Assembly (NCBI GenBank): GCA_000436075.1
Contig: FR884631.1
Span: 1-34,326, forward strand
Length of the DNA stretch: 34,326 nt
Origin: Eggerthella sp. CAG:209
GTDB taxonomy: Bacteria; Actinomycetota; Coriobacteriia; Coriobacteriales; Eggerthellaceae
Reading direction: 5' to 3'
A program made the position numbers and the translations under genes. The notes under the pieces are model-generated. The model worked only from the letters and a program-made list of their open reading frames with translations, was not told where the DNA came from and made no database searches. Below, in pieces: positions 1-8,683 of this stretch; within the stretch, counting starts at the first letter, position 1; each line of letters starts with the position of its first letter.

Positions 1-2096
1 CCGCCAGAGGTTCCGCCGCCGCCAGAGCCGCCACCTGAACCGCCGCTGCTTCCACCACTTGAGCCACCGCTAGGGGTTGTGGTCCCCTTCTCGGGTTCCT
101 TGGTGCCTGGCTGCCCATTGTTCGTAGTGTCGGAAGCTGACGTGCCGTCCGTCATCTCTGTATCGCCTTCATGCTCAGGAGACGAACCAGTGCTTCCGCT
201 ACCATTGCCGAAGTCCGTTGTGTTGTAGGTGAGCTTCGTGTCGGATGTCGGGAACTGCTCAATAGGCTGGCCCGCAAGAACCTGACTCATAAAGTTGCCG
301 TACACACCGTCACATGCGACCGAAGAAGGCATGCGCACCTCGTCGCGGCCACCGATCCACACTGCGGTGGAAAGCTGCGGAGTGATGCCGCAGAACCACT
401 TATCGCGCCAATTCTCCGAAGTACCCGTTTTGCCTGCCACCGGCTGCCCGTTGCTGATGTTTGCTCCACGGCCAGTACCGTTGGTAACAACACCCTTCAT
501 TACATCGGTTGCAGCCTGAGTGAGTGCCGTATCAAGAACCTTTTCGCCCTTGGTGTCGGCCTGGAAGATGGTGATGCCGTTAGAATCCTTGATGGATTCG
601 ATGCATGCCGCTTCGCGCTTGGTGCCGCCATTGGCAATAGTGGCGTACGCCTGGGCCATTTCGCGCACCGTAACCTCTTCGGAGCCCAGCGTGATGGAAG
701 GATAGGCGTCCAACTCGGATTCGATACCGCACTTCTTCGCCATGTCCGCTACTTTCTCAGGACCGATTTCGGTACATAGCTCAGCAAAACCAGTGTTAGA
801 GGAAACGGCGAAAGCGCTTCTGATGGAACGTGTGCCGTAGTCGGTGCCACCGTAGTTCTCTACTTGCCAGCCGTTGATATTCACATGGCCGGCGCAGTTA
901 AGGTTGGTTTCAGGAGAAACGCCTTCATTCAAAGCAGCAAGCAAGGTAAACGTCTTGAAGGAAGAGCCCGGCTGGCGTTTTGCCTGCGTTGCCAAGTTGA
1001 ATTCATTGGCGTCGTAGTCACGTCCACCGATAAGAGCCTTGATGAAGCCGGTATCGGGATCAACGGAAACTAGCGCGAGCTCAAGATTATCGGAGAGGCC
1101 GCTCATCTTCGCATCGGCAGCGGATTCTGCCGCCTCCTGAATGGCGGGGTCAAGCGTAGTGACAACCGTCATGCCGCCCTTGAATACCTCGTCAGCCGAA
1201 TAATCCTTCAAAAGCGTTTCGCGAACATAGCTGGTGAAGTACTTGTACTTGTACATGCCGTCGCCGGTGCTTACCTCTGAAACGTTCAGGTTCAAATCTT
1301 CAGCCTGTGCCGCATCGTGCTCTTCTTGGGTGATTACGCCATTGGTGAGCATACGGTCAAGAACCAAGTTGCGACGGTTCTTGCAGTTTTCGGGATTGTC
1401 GATGGGGTTGTTGTACGTAGGCGACTGGGGAATGCCAATCAGCGTTGCCGCCTGAGCAATGGTGAGGTCTTTCGCGTCCTTGCTGTAGTAGCGCTGCGCA
1501 GCTGCCTGGATACCATAAGCGCCCTGACCATAGTTGATCGTGTTCAGGTACATCTGGAGGATTTCGTCCTTCGAGTACGATTCTTCCAGCTTAATGGCAA
1601 TATACGCTTCGCGAACCTTACGCTTCAGTGTAGATTCCGTAGCCTCATCAGCCAAAATAGTGTTTCGGACAAACTGCTGCGTAATGGTTGACGCGCCTTC
1701 GTGGCCGGTATGGGTAACGTTCACCCAAACCGCGCGCGCAATGCCCAAAACATCGATGCCGTTATGCTGGTAGAAGCGTTCGTCTTCCGTGGCAACCGTG
1801 CCCTTGGTTACATAGGTACCCATTTCATCGAGATCGATGGGATCACGGTTCTCAAGGTAGAACTCGGCAAGCAATGTCGTGCCATCGTTAGCGTAAACCT
1901 TGGTTTTCTCGGCATAGTTATATGCGGAAGCATCGTTGTAGTCGGGCAAGTCCTGCAACCAAACGGTGCACAACGCAACCACGGCGATGCAGCAGGCAGC
2001 AAGCGCGCCCAAGATTACAGCACCCGCAACGCCAAGCCTTAAACCTGCTTTTTCCTGGCGAGCACCGTGCTTGCTTTTTCTAGCTCGTGAAGCCAT
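1..2096 (-). CDS. Class A penicillin-binding protein (PBP1A-like glycosyltransferase/transpeptidase), 3' end beyond window
   Basis: Polymerises lipid II and cross-links peptidoglycan outside the membrane. The frame is open from the ATG at 2096 to the left edge (about 698 codons), so the C-terminus is missing. A basic N-terminus (ASRARKSKHGARQ) is followed by one membrane segment at about residues 20-45. The GT51 domain shows ATEDERFYQHNGID with the catalytic Glu, and GASTITQQFVRN. The transpeptidase domain shows PGSSFKT (SxxK), SSNTG (SxN) and AGKTGTSEN (KTG). After the catalytic domain comes an acidic and Thr-rich stretch, then a Gly/Ser-rich tail from about position 75 down to the edge. The start is preceded by AGGGAGG. 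A terminator separates it from argH, so it probably has its own promoter. The fold is certain; the 1A-versus-other subclass is not. Confidence 0.93.
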   Translation of the reverse strand, partial: MASRARKSKHGARQEKAGLRLGVAGAVILGALAACCIAVVALCTVWLQDLPDYNDASAYNYAEKTKVYANDGTTLLAEFYLENRDPIDLDEMGTYVTKGTVATEDERFYQHNGIDVLGIARAVWVNVTHTGHEGASTITQQFVRNTILADEATESTLKRKVREAYIAIKLEESYSKDEILQMYLNTINYGQGAYGIQAAAQRYYSKDAKDLTIAQAATLIGIPQSPTYNNPIDNPENCKNRRNLVLDRMLTNGVITQEEHDAAQAEDLNLNVSEVSTGDGMYKYKYFTSYVRETLLKDYSADEVFKGGMTVVTTLDPAIQEAAESAADAKMSGLSDNLELALVSVDPDTGFIKALIGGRDYDANEFNLATQAKRQPGSSFKTFTLLAALNEGVSPETNLNCAGHVNINGWQVENYGGTDYGTRSIRSAFAVSSNTGFAELCTEIGPEKVADMAKKCGIESELDAYPSITLGSEEVTVREMAQAYATIANGGTKREAACIESIKDSNGITIFQADTKGEKVLDTALTQAATDVMKGVVTNGTGRGANISNGQPVAGKTGTSENWRDKWFCGITPQLSTAVWIGGRDEVRMPSSVACDGVYGNFMSQVLAGQPIEQFPTSDTKLTYNTTDFGNGSGSTGSSPEHEGDTEMTDGTSASDTTNNGQPGTKEPEKGTTTPSGGSSGGSSGGSGGGSGGGGTSG

Positions 2097-2125
2097 CGAA
2101 CCTCCCTAAATATAGTTCTTTGCAT

Positions 2126-2154
2126 TTTATCACGCTTACTGTTGCCGCCACCAA
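2126..2154 (-). promoter_or_regulatory. Candidate promoter of the penicillin-binding protein gene
   Basis: On the minus strand, TTGGTG (2154-2149) and GATAAA (2131-2126) are separated by 17 bases, about 30 bases before the start codon and downstream of the argH terminator. The match to the sigma-70 consensus is modest, so this rests mainly on position. Confidence 0.3.
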
Positions 2155-2210
2155 TCTGCACAAACCATAGATCTTGAATAGAAATGGCGCTATGAACCAA
2201 TCGATGCAAC

Positions 2211-2247
2211 AAAAAAAAGCCGCAGCGCCTAAGGCACTGCGGCTTTT
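2211..2247 (-). terminator. Intrinsic terminator after argH
   Basis: An 11-bp stem (2219-2229 with 2233-2243) has a 3-base loop. Read on the minus strand the one non-Watson-Crick position is a G-U wobble; on the plus strand it is a C-A mismatch. Eight Ts follow on the minus strand and four on the plus strand. It ends the arginine transcript before the penicillin-binding protein gene. Confidence 0.88.
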
Positions 2248-2268
2248 AATTATTGTTTTGGGAACGTA

Positions 2269-3660
2269 CTACTCGGCAAGCTTCTTGTCTTCTGCCAGCT
2301 TCGCAGCACCGAGCTCGATCTGCTCAGCAACTACACTGTTGCCGGTTCCGCCGTAGGTGGTGCGGGCAGCAACGATGGATTCAAGGTCGAGAGCCTCGGT
2401 AATGTCGGCCTCGAAGAGATCGGATGCTTCTTTGAAGTCTTCCAGACTCAAATCGTCCAGGTCGCAACCGCGCTTGTCGCACAGAAGAACCAGATGACCA
2501 ACGATTTCATGAGCCTTGCGGAAGGGCAAGCCCTTCTTGGCCAGGTAGTCGGCAACGTCAGTTGCGGCAAGGTAACCCTTCTTCGACTGAGCACGCATTG
2601 CGTCAGCATTCACCTTCATGGTGGAGATCATGCCCTCCATGCAAACCAGGCAGTCATGCAGGGTTTTGCAGGCATCCATTACGCCTTCCTTGTCTTCCTG
2701 AAGGTCCTTGTTGTAGGCCAAAGGAAGGCTCTTCATGGTGGTGAGCAGCGCCATAAGGTCGCCTACTACGCGGCCAGACTTGCCGCGGATAAGCTCGGCA
2801 AAGTCGGGGTTCTTCTTCTGGGGCATGATAGACGAACCCGTGGAATACTCGTCTGCCAAGGTGATGAAGCCGAACTCGGACGTGGACCACAAGATGATTT
2901 CCTCGGAAAGGCGGGAAAGGTGAATCATGGCAACCGAGCATGCATAGTCAAGGTCAAGCAGGAAGTCGCGATCAGAAACCGCGTCAAGGGAATTGGGAAT
3001 CATGTGATCGAAGCCCAGTTCGTCGGTGGTTTTCTGGCGATCGAGCGGGTACGTGGTGCCAGCAAGCGCCGCAGAGCCCAAAGGATTGGCGTTGGCGGCA
3101 TCGAATGCCTGCTTCAGGCGAGCAAAGTCGCGAGTGAACATCCAGTAGTAAGCCATGAAATGGTGCGAAAGGAGCACAGGCTGAGCATGCTGCATGTGCG
3201 TATAGCCAGGCAGAATGGTGCCCATATTCTTGCGAGCAGCCTCGATGAGCGTCTCACGCATGGCATTCACGTCTGCCATGAGCTCGGAAGCAAGCTCCTT
3301 AGCATACAGGCGAGTGTCGGTGATTACCTGATCGTTGCGGCTGCGGCCGGTGTGCAGGCGAGCGCCCGCATCGCCGATATTCTGAGTAAGCACCTTTTCC
3401 ACGGACATGTGAATGTCTTCGTCGTTGATGTCGAAGGTGAAGTTGCCCTCTTCGATGGTCTTTTCGATGTCGGTCAGACCCGCAACGATGTCTTCGGCGT
3501 CTTTTTCAGAAATTACGCCCTGAGCTGCCAACATGCGTGCATGAGCGCGGGAGCCGGCAATATCCTGATGATACATTGCCTTATCAACCGGAAGGGATGC
3601 ACCGAACTCCTGCGTGAATTCGCTTACACCCTTTTCAAAACGTCCAGACCACAACGCCAT
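2269..3660 (-). CDS. argH: Argininosuccinate lyase
   Basis: Splits argininosuccinate into arginine and fumarate, the last step of arginine synthesis, in the cytosol. At 463 residues the length is normal for the family. It begins MALWSGRFEKG, a typical ArgH start. The fumarase/aspartase superfamily signature GSSIMPQKKNPD is intact, with the catalytic Ser in that loop, and HTGRSRNDQV and GYTHMQHAQP are also present. TTAGGAG lies about 9 bases before the ATG. It is the last gene of the cluster, with a hairpin before it and a strong terminator after it. Confidence 0.97.
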   Translation of the reverse strand: MALWSGRFEKGVSEFTQEFGASLPVDKAMYHQDIAGSRAHARMLAAQGVISEKDAEDIVAGLTDIEKTIEEGNFTFDINDEDIHMSVEKVLTQNIGDAGARLHTGRSRNDQVITDTRLYAKELASELMADVNAMRETLIEAARKNMGTILPGYTHMQHAQPVLLSHHFMAYYWMFTRDFARLKQAFDAANANPLGSAALAGTTYPLDRQKTTDELGFDHMIPNSLDAVSDRDFLLDLDYACSVAMIHLSRLSEEIILWSTSEFGFITLADEYSTGSSIMPQKKNPDFAELIRGKSGRVVGDLMALLTTMKSLPLAYNKDLQEDKEGVMDACKTLHDCLVCMEGMISTMKVNADAMRAQSKKGYLAATDVADYLAKKGLPFRKAHEIVGHLVLLCDKRGCDLDDLSLEDFKEASDLFEADITEALDLESIVAARTTYGGTGNSVVAEQIELGAAKLAEDKKLAE

Positions 3661-3730
3661 AATATGAGCTCCTAACCTTCAAGAACTGCGCCCTATACGA
3701 GTATTGCTTGATTAACGTTCCAATAATAAC

Positions 3731-3769
3731 AAAACAGGACCCTTCCCTCTTTACGAAGGAAGGGTCCTG
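3731..3769 (-). terminator. Terminator-like hairpin between argG and argH
   Basis: A 12-bp perfect stem (3735-3746 with 3758-3769) has an 11-base loop. On the minus strand it is followed by GTTTTGTTATTATT, a weak U-tract. It may end part of the argG transcript, or protect or process the message so that argG and argH levels differ. No similarly good promoter for argH was found in the 74 bases that follow. Confidence 0.6.
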
Positions 3770-3818
3770 AGCTCATTTTCACAAGAGGGCGATTGGCGCG
3801 ATGCGCCCCTAAAGCGAA

Positions 3819-5042
3819 CTATTCGCCGTCAGTAACACCCTGCTCACGGCGGTTCTTAGCCCAAACCTTGGTGGACAGGCCGTACAGGTCGATAAAGCCC
3901 TTAGCCGCCTTGTGGTTAAAGGTGTCGGCTGCATCGTAGGTAGCCAGACCGTAATCGTAAAGGCTGAAGTCGGACTTGCGGCCGGTAACGGTGCAGTTGC
4001 CCTTGTAGAACTTCAGGCGAACGGTGCCGGTTACGCACTGCTGAGTGGTTGCCATGAAAGCATCGACAGCATGCTTGAGAGGGCTGAACCACTGGCCGTT
4101 GTATACCATGGTTGCCCAGTCATGCTCGAGGTGAAGCTTGTAGCGCAGAACCTCGCGCTCGAGGCACATGTCCTCAAGGCCACGATGAGCAACGATCAGA
4201 GCCAGAGCACCGGGAGCTTCGTAGCATTCACGGCTCTTAACGCCGATCATGCGGTTCTCGATCATGTCGATGCGGCCAAAGCCGTTAGCACCGGCGATCT
4301 GGTTCATCTTTGCGATGATGTCCAGATAGCTCATCTGCTCGCCGTCGATAGCAACAGGCAGACCGGCCTTAAACTCAACCTCAATCTCGGTAGCCTCTTC
4401 AGGAGCCTTTTCGGGATCGGTGGTCATGGTGTAGATGTCCAGCGGAGGACGGTTCATCGGGTCTTCCAGAACGCCACATTCGATTGCGCGGCCCCACAGG
4501 TTGTCGTCGATGGAATACGGCTTGCTCTTGGTGGTAGGAACGGTAACGCCATGAGCCTCTGCCCAGTCCATTTCCTCCTGACGAGTATGCATATCCCACT
4601 CACGAACGGGAGCGATGATTTCCAGCGTAGGATCAAGAGCCTGGATGGAGGTCTCGAAACGAACCTGATCGTTACCCTTGCCCGTGCAGCCATGAGCAAC
4701 GTACTTGGCGCCGTACTTATGGGCGGTATCTACCAAGTACTTGGAGATCAGCGGACGAGAAAGAGCGGAAACCAACGGATACTTGTTCTCAAAGTTTGCG
4801 TTGGCATAGAGAGCCTTGGACAGGTAGTCTGCGGCAAAGTCTTCACGCATGTCGGCGATGATGCAGTCGATTGCACCCGTTTCCAGAGCGCGCTGCTTAA
4901 CCTGCTCGAGGCCTTCGTGCTCCTGGCCAACTTCGCCCACTACGGCGATAACGTCAAGGTTCTTTTCGTCCTGCAGCCACTTGATGCAGACGCTGGTGTC
5001 CAAGCCACCAGAATATGCGAGTACGCACTTATCCTTTGCCAT
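3819..5042 (-). CDS. argG: Argininosuccinate synthase
   Basis: Condenses citrulline and aspartate using ATP to give argininosuccinate, in the cytosol. The N-terminus carries the PP-loop AYSGGLDTS at residues 9-17, and the family motifs AHGCTGKGNDQVRFE and SIDDNLWGRAIE are present. The frame extends upstream to an ATG at 5075, but that start lacks a ribosome site. Starting at 5042 gives MAKDKCVLAYSGG, the normal family N-terminus, and 407 residues, the usual length. AAGGTATTAAGG lies just upstream. It is 93 bases from argD, with a hairpin between them. Confidence 0.96.
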   Translation of the reverse strand: MAKDKCVLAYSGGLDTSVCIKWLQDEKNLDVIAVVGEVGQEHEGLEQVKQRALETGAIDCIIADMREDFAADYLSKALYANANFENKYPLVSALSRPLISKYLVDTAHKYGAKYVAHGCTGKGNDQVRFETSIQALDPTLEIIAPVREWDMHTRQEEMDWAEAHGVTVPTTKSKPYSIDDNLWGRAIECGVLEDPMNRPPLDIYTMTTDPEKAPEEATEIEVEFKAGLPVAIDGEQMSYLDIIAKMNQIAGANGFGRIDMIENRMIGVKSRECYEAPGALALIVAHRGLEDMCLEREVLRYKLHLEHDWATMVYNGQWFSPLKHAVDAFMATTQQCVTGTVRLKFYKGNCTVTGRKSDFSLYDYGLATYDAADTFNHKAAKGFIDLYGLSTKVWAKNRREQGVTDGE

Positions 5043-5069
5043 TTCCTTAATACCTTTCACTTGGCAATT

Positions 5070-5082
5070 ATTCATTAATTCA
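5070..5082 (-). promoter_or_regulatory. AT-rich TGAAT repeat upstream of argG, possible arginine-repressor site
   Basis: On the minus strand two TGAAT half-sites occur 8 bases apart (TGAATTAATGAAT), 28 bases before the argG start. TGAAT is the core of ArgR half-sites in other bacteria. However, the two copies are direct repeats rather than the usual inverted pair, so this is a weak call. Confidence 0.22.
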
Positions 5083-5104
5083 AACCCACTAAAGGGGTAT
5101 AGGA

Positions 5105-5124
5105 GGGAAGGTTTGCGCCTTCCC
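5105..5124 (-). repeat. Stem-loop just after argD
   Basis: A perfect 7-bp stem GGGAAGG/CCTTCCC with a 6-base loop sits 11 bases past the argD stop. No U-tract follows on the minus strand, so it is more likely a processing or stability element than a terminator. Confidence 0.5.
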
Positions 5125-5135
5125 GAAGTTTTAAG

Positions 5136-6362
5136 CTATTCACGAACCGCAGCGATCATGCCAGGCAGCGCATCGATAAGCTTGTCGATCTCGGTTTCGG
5201 TGACGATCAACGGGGGCAGGAAGCGCAGCGTATTGCTGCCGGTTGCGTTCAGCAGGAAGCCCTCTTCCAGGCCCTGAGCTACAACCTTATGAGCATCGAT
5301 GCCCTCTTCCAAGTCGGCGCCGAGCATCAGGCCCATGCCACGAACCTCGGTGACGCCTTCAACCTGAGCAAGCTTCTCGGCGAAGTAGTCGCCCACTTCG
5401 GTTACGCGGTCGTCGTAATGGCCGCGCGAAAGAGTTGCGAGCGTTGCGTGAGCAGCAGCCATAGCCAGGTTGCTGCCGCCGAAGGTGGAACCATGGTCGC
5501 CTGGCTCGAATGCTTCAGCAACCTCGATGCGAGCAGCACAAGCGCCCATGGGAAAGCCAGAAGCGATGCCCTTAGCCATGGTGATAATGTCGGGTGTAAT
5601 GCCCAGATTCTGGAAGGCGAAGGGGAATTCGCCGCAGCGGAAGATGCCCGACTGAACCTCGTCAACAATGAGAAGCAAACCGTTCTTGCGGCAGAACTGA
5701 GCAACGTCATAGAGCGTATCGGGATCCCAAGGATATATGCCCGCTTCGCCCTGCACGGGTTCGATCATAACAGCGCAAACATCTGCCAAGTTGTTGTAAA
5801 CCGCCTGATGAAGCGCGTTCAAGTCGTTCATGGGCACATGCAAGAAGCCACCCGGCAAAGGTTGGAAGGCTTCCTGCTTTGCGGGCTGTGCCGTGGCGGC
5901 AAGCGTAGCCAGGGTGCGGCCGTGGAAGCTGCGATCCATCGTAATGATGGTCTGGCCGCCGCCGCCCATCTTCTTGGAATACAGGCGAGCAAGCTTGATG
6001 GCGCATTCGTTGGCTTCTGCGCCAGAGTTGGCGAAGAATACCGGCCAAGGAGCGCGGAAGAACTTAGGCACGCAAACGTTCAGCATGTCGGAGAGGAGCT
6101 TCGCAACCTCGCCGCGCTGCTCGATGTAATAGTAGTTGCTAACGTGAATGAGCTTGGCAGCCTGATCCTGGATGGCGCGCACAACGGCAGGATGGCAGTG
6201 GCCCAGGCTGTCTACGCCGATGCCAGCAATAAAGTCGAGATAGGTTTTGCCTTCGTCGTCTTTAACTTCCATGCCAGAGCCTTCGACCAGCAGTACCGGC
6301 TTACGAGCGAAGGTATGCATGACGAAATGGTCGTCGAGCTTCTTTGCTTCTTCAAAACTCAT
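5136..6362 (-). CDS. argD: Acetylornithine aminotransferase
   Basis: A PLP enzyme that transfers an amino group between glutamate and N-acetylglutamate semialdehyde to make N-acetylornithine; family members often also serve in lysine synthesis. It has 408 residues, a typical length. Visible are NSGAEANE (112-119, phosphate binding), EPVQGEAG (201-208), LIVDEVQSG with the cofactor Asp at 234, TMAKG with the Schiff-base Lys at 264, and STFGGSNLAMAA. GAAAGGAAC precedes the ATG. The 112-base gap from argB contains a stem-loop. Confidence 0.95.
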   Translation of the reverse strand: MSFEEAKKLDDHFVMHTFARKPVLLVEGSGMEVKDDEGKTYLDFIAGIGVDSLGHCHPAVVRAIQDQAAKLIHVSNYYYIEQRGEVAKLLSDMLNVCVPKFFRAPWPVFFANSGAEANECAIKLARLYSKKMGGGGQTIITMDRSFHGRTLATLAATAQPAKQEAFQPLPGGFLHVPMNDLNALHQAVYNNLADVCAVMIEPVQGEAGIYPWDPDTLYDVAQFCRKNGLLLIVDEVQSGIFRCGEFPFAFQNLGITPDIITMAKGIASGFPMGACAARIEVAEAFEPGDHGSTFGGSNLAMAAAHATLATLSRGHYDDRVTEVGDYFAEKLAQVEGVTEVRGMGLMLGADLEEGIDAHKVVAQGLEEGFLLNATGSNTLRFLPPLIVTETEIDKLIDALPGMIAAVRE

Positions 6363-6378
6363 GGTGTTCCTTTCTTTG

Positions 6379-6424
6379 CGGATGGGGATCGGCGCAAACG
6401 TTTCCGAGCGTCGAAGCCCATCCG
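6379..6424 (-). repeat. Stem-loop in the argB-argD gap
   Basis: CGGATGGG (6379-6386) pairs with CCCATCCG (6417-6424), 8 bp with a 30-base loop. There is no U-tract. It lies between the argB stop and the argD ribosome site, suggesting an intercistronic mRNA element. Confidence 0.4.
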
Positions 6425-6474
6425 TTCATTTTACGAGTTTGGGGGTTTAGCGAATACCCCACGCACAGTGTTTT

Positions 6475-7419
6475 CTACAAGTTCTCACTCAGACGAGATG
6501 CCAAGATGCCCAGCGGGCGCATCTCTTCCTTGGAGAATTCCACCGTGTCGTCGTAGATCAGGGTGCCTGCACCGCTTGAGGTAAGCAGCTCCACCAAAAT
6601 CGAATGAGGCTTGGTGCCGTTGACGATGTGAGCACGCGGCACGCCGCCTTCGATGGCTTCCACGCACGACTGCAGCTTGGGAATCATTCCGCTGCTTACG
6701 CTGCCTGATTCGAGCATTTCACGTGTCTCGTTTACCGTCATCTGGGAAATAAGCGAGCTCTTATCCGAGAAGTCTTCGTAGAAGCCGTCAACGTCAGTGA
6801 GGAAAATGATCTTATGGGCGCCAATTGCAGAAGCGATTGCACATGCCGCAGCGTCTGCGTTGATGTTGTAGGAACCGCCGTCGTCGCCCTTTCCCACCGA
6901 AGCGATAATCGGCACATAATCAGAGGCGATGAGCGCATTGATGTAGGCGGGGTTCACTTCAGTAACCGTGCCCACACGACCCAGTTCAGGGCTGCGCTGC
7001 TTGGCGATGATGGTTCCAGCGTCGGTTCCGTTTACGCCTACAGCCAGGTTGCCATGCTCGTTCATGGCAAGAACCAACTCTTCGTTCACCTTGCCCACCA
7101 AGGTCATCTTCACAACGTCCATGGCTTCGTCGGAGGTTACGCGCTGGCCATCCTTAAACTCGACATCAATGCCGAATTTATCCATGTTCTTGTTAATGGC
7201 GGCACCACCACCATGAACAATAACGGGATTGACGCCCATGATCTTCAGCATAACGATATCGCTCATCACGGCATTGCGCAGCTCGGGGTCGACCATAGCA
7301 GCGCCGCCATATTTGATAAGAATGGTTTTGCCCGTGGCGTTCTTGATCCACGGGAACGCTTCAATAAGAACCTCAGCGGTATGAGAAGAAGTTATCTTTC
7401 GGTCTCTTGCATATTTCAT
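6475..7419 (-). CDS. argB: Acetylglutamate kinase
   Basis: Phosphorylates N-acetylglutamate, the second step of ornithine synthesis and usually the point of arginine feedback. It has 314 residues and an amino-acid-kinase fold: ILIKYGGAAM near residue 34 with the phosphate-binding Lys, VIVHGGGAAINKNM, and NINADAAACAIASAIGA followed by FLTDVDGFY in the nucleotide-binding half. The N-terminal extension with SSHTAEVLIEAFPWI resembles the helix of arginine-sensitive hexameric enzymes, so feedback inhibition is plausible but inferred. Its ATG overlaps the argJ stop in an ATGA, implying translational coupling. Confidence 0.96.
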   Translation of the reverse strand: MKYARDRKITSSHTAEVLIEAFPWIKNATGKTILIKYGGAAMVDPELRNAVMSDIVMLKIMGVNPVIVHGGGAAINKNMDKFGIDVEFKDGQRVTSDEAMDVVKMTLVGKVNEELVLAMNEHGNLAVGVNGTDAGTIIAKQRSPELGRVGTVTEVNPAYINALIASDYVPIIASVGKGDDGGSYNINADAAACAIASAIGAHKIIFLTDVDGFYEDFSDKSSLISQMTVNETREMLESGSVSSGMIPKLQSCVEAIEGGVPRAHIVNGTKPHSILVELLTSSGAGTLIYDDTVEFSKEEMRPLGILASRLSENL

Positions 7420-8672
7420 GAACGATAGTCTCCATTAATCGAAACGTATTCGTGGGAAAAGTCGCAGGTCCATACGGTGGTTTCCGCATCACCTGCGCCA
7501 AGGCTTGCTTCGAGCACGATCTCGTCGGCCTCAAAACGTCGCAGCGCCTCTTCCTCACTAAAGGGAACGGGGAGGCCGCCACGCAGAACAGGCATGCCCA
7601 TGATGTCAATGTCGACGTTTTCCTGCGCAAATTTCGCGCCAGAGCGGCCCAGGGCACCGGCAATTCGGCCCCAATTGGCATCGTGCCCGTAGATAGCCGT
7701 TTTCACCAGCGGCGAATTCGCTACGGTGCGCGCAGCCAAATCGGCTTCCGCATCGTTTGCGGCACCACGTACCGTAACGGTTATGAGCTTCGTGGCGCCT
7801 TCGCCGTCGCTCGCCATCTTGCGAGCAAGCTTCTGGGTTACGGCATTAAGCGCCTGGCAGAACTCGGCATACAGCATGCTTTCTTCCCCCGCCAAGGGAG
7901 CAGACGCAGCAGCTGCCTTGCCGGAAGCGAACAGAACACAGGTATCGTTGGTGGAAGTGTCGCCGTCTACGGTTACCTTATTGAAGCTCTGGTTTACCGC
8001 TGAAGAAAGCGCTTTATGCAGCAGCGCTGCAGGAATGGGTGCATCGGTGGTGAGCACCGAAATCATGGTGGCCATGTTCGGCATGATCATGCCCGAGCCC
8101 TTCGCCATGCCGCCAACAGTAAATGTGCAGCCGGCATATTCGGCATCGGCAGTTTCGAAAGAAACAGCAGCCTCTTTCGAAACGGTGTCGGTGGTCATGA
8201 TGGCGCGAGCAGCACTATTCCCCGTGGTTTCGCCGATGATTCCGTGCAGCGCAGGAACGCCGGTTTCGAAGGGAGCAATATCAAGCTGCTGACCGATGAT
8301 ACCCGTCGAGGCAACCAGCACGTCTTCGGACATGCAGCCGACCGCTGAGGCAACGATGCCGGCAGTCTTGCGGGCGTTTTCGAGCCCAACCGACCCAGTT
8401 GCAGCGTTGGCGATGCCAGAGTTGATTACCATAGCGCGAGCAAAGCCGTAACCGACTCCGTCAAGGTGTTCGCGAGAAACGGTTACCGGAGCCGCGCAGA
8501 ACACGTTCTGGGTAAACACCCCAGCAGCAGGGCATAGTTCGTCTGCCTCGACCAATGCCATGTCAAGGCGATTGGGGTCATCGCGAAAACCGGCATGAAT
8601 GCCACCGGCGCGAAAGCCCTTGGCGGACGAGACGCCACCGTTTTCGATGGTGATCAGGTTCGCTTTAGTCAT
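7416..8672 (-). CDS. argJ: Glutamate N-acetyltransferase / amino-acid acetyltransferase (ArgJ)
   Basis: Moves the acetyl group from N-acetylornithine to glutamate, closing the acetyl cycle; some members also use acetyl-CoA. The protein self-cleaves before a conserved Thr. Here the site is PNMATMIS with Ala201-Thr202, after the KGSGMI motif. The frame extends upstream to 8750, but the ATG at 8672 has TTAGGAG eight bases before it and gives MTKANLITIENGG, matching family N-termini (418 residues). It starts 11 bases after the argC stop and overlaps argB by 4 bases. No separate argA or argE is present in the window. Confidence 0.95.
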   Translation of the reverse strand: MTKANLITIENGGVSSAKGFRAGGIHAGFRDDPNRLDMALVEADELCPAAGVFTQNVFCAAPVTVSREHLDGVGYGFARAMVINSGIANAATGSVGLENARKTAGIVASAVGCMSEDVLVASTGIIGQQLDIAPFETGVPALHGIIGETTGNSAARAIMTTDTVSKEAAVSFETADAEYAGCTFTVGGMAKGSGMIMPNMATMISVLTTDAPIPAALLHKALSSAVNQSFNKVTVDGDTSTNDTCVLFASGKAAAASAPLAGEESMLYAEFCQALNAVTQKLARKMASDGEGATKLITVTVRGAANDAEADLAARTVANSPLVKTAIYGHDANWGRIAGALGRSGAKFAQENVDIDIMGMPVLRGGLPVPFSEEEALRRFEADEIVLEASLGAGDAETTVWTCDFSHEYVSINGDYRS

Positions 8673-8683
8673 ATTTTTCACTC

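Noticed and set aside
2494..3675. 393-codon plus-strand frame
   Set aside because: It is antisense to argH, with no recognisable motif. Similar long shadows lie opposite argG and argD.
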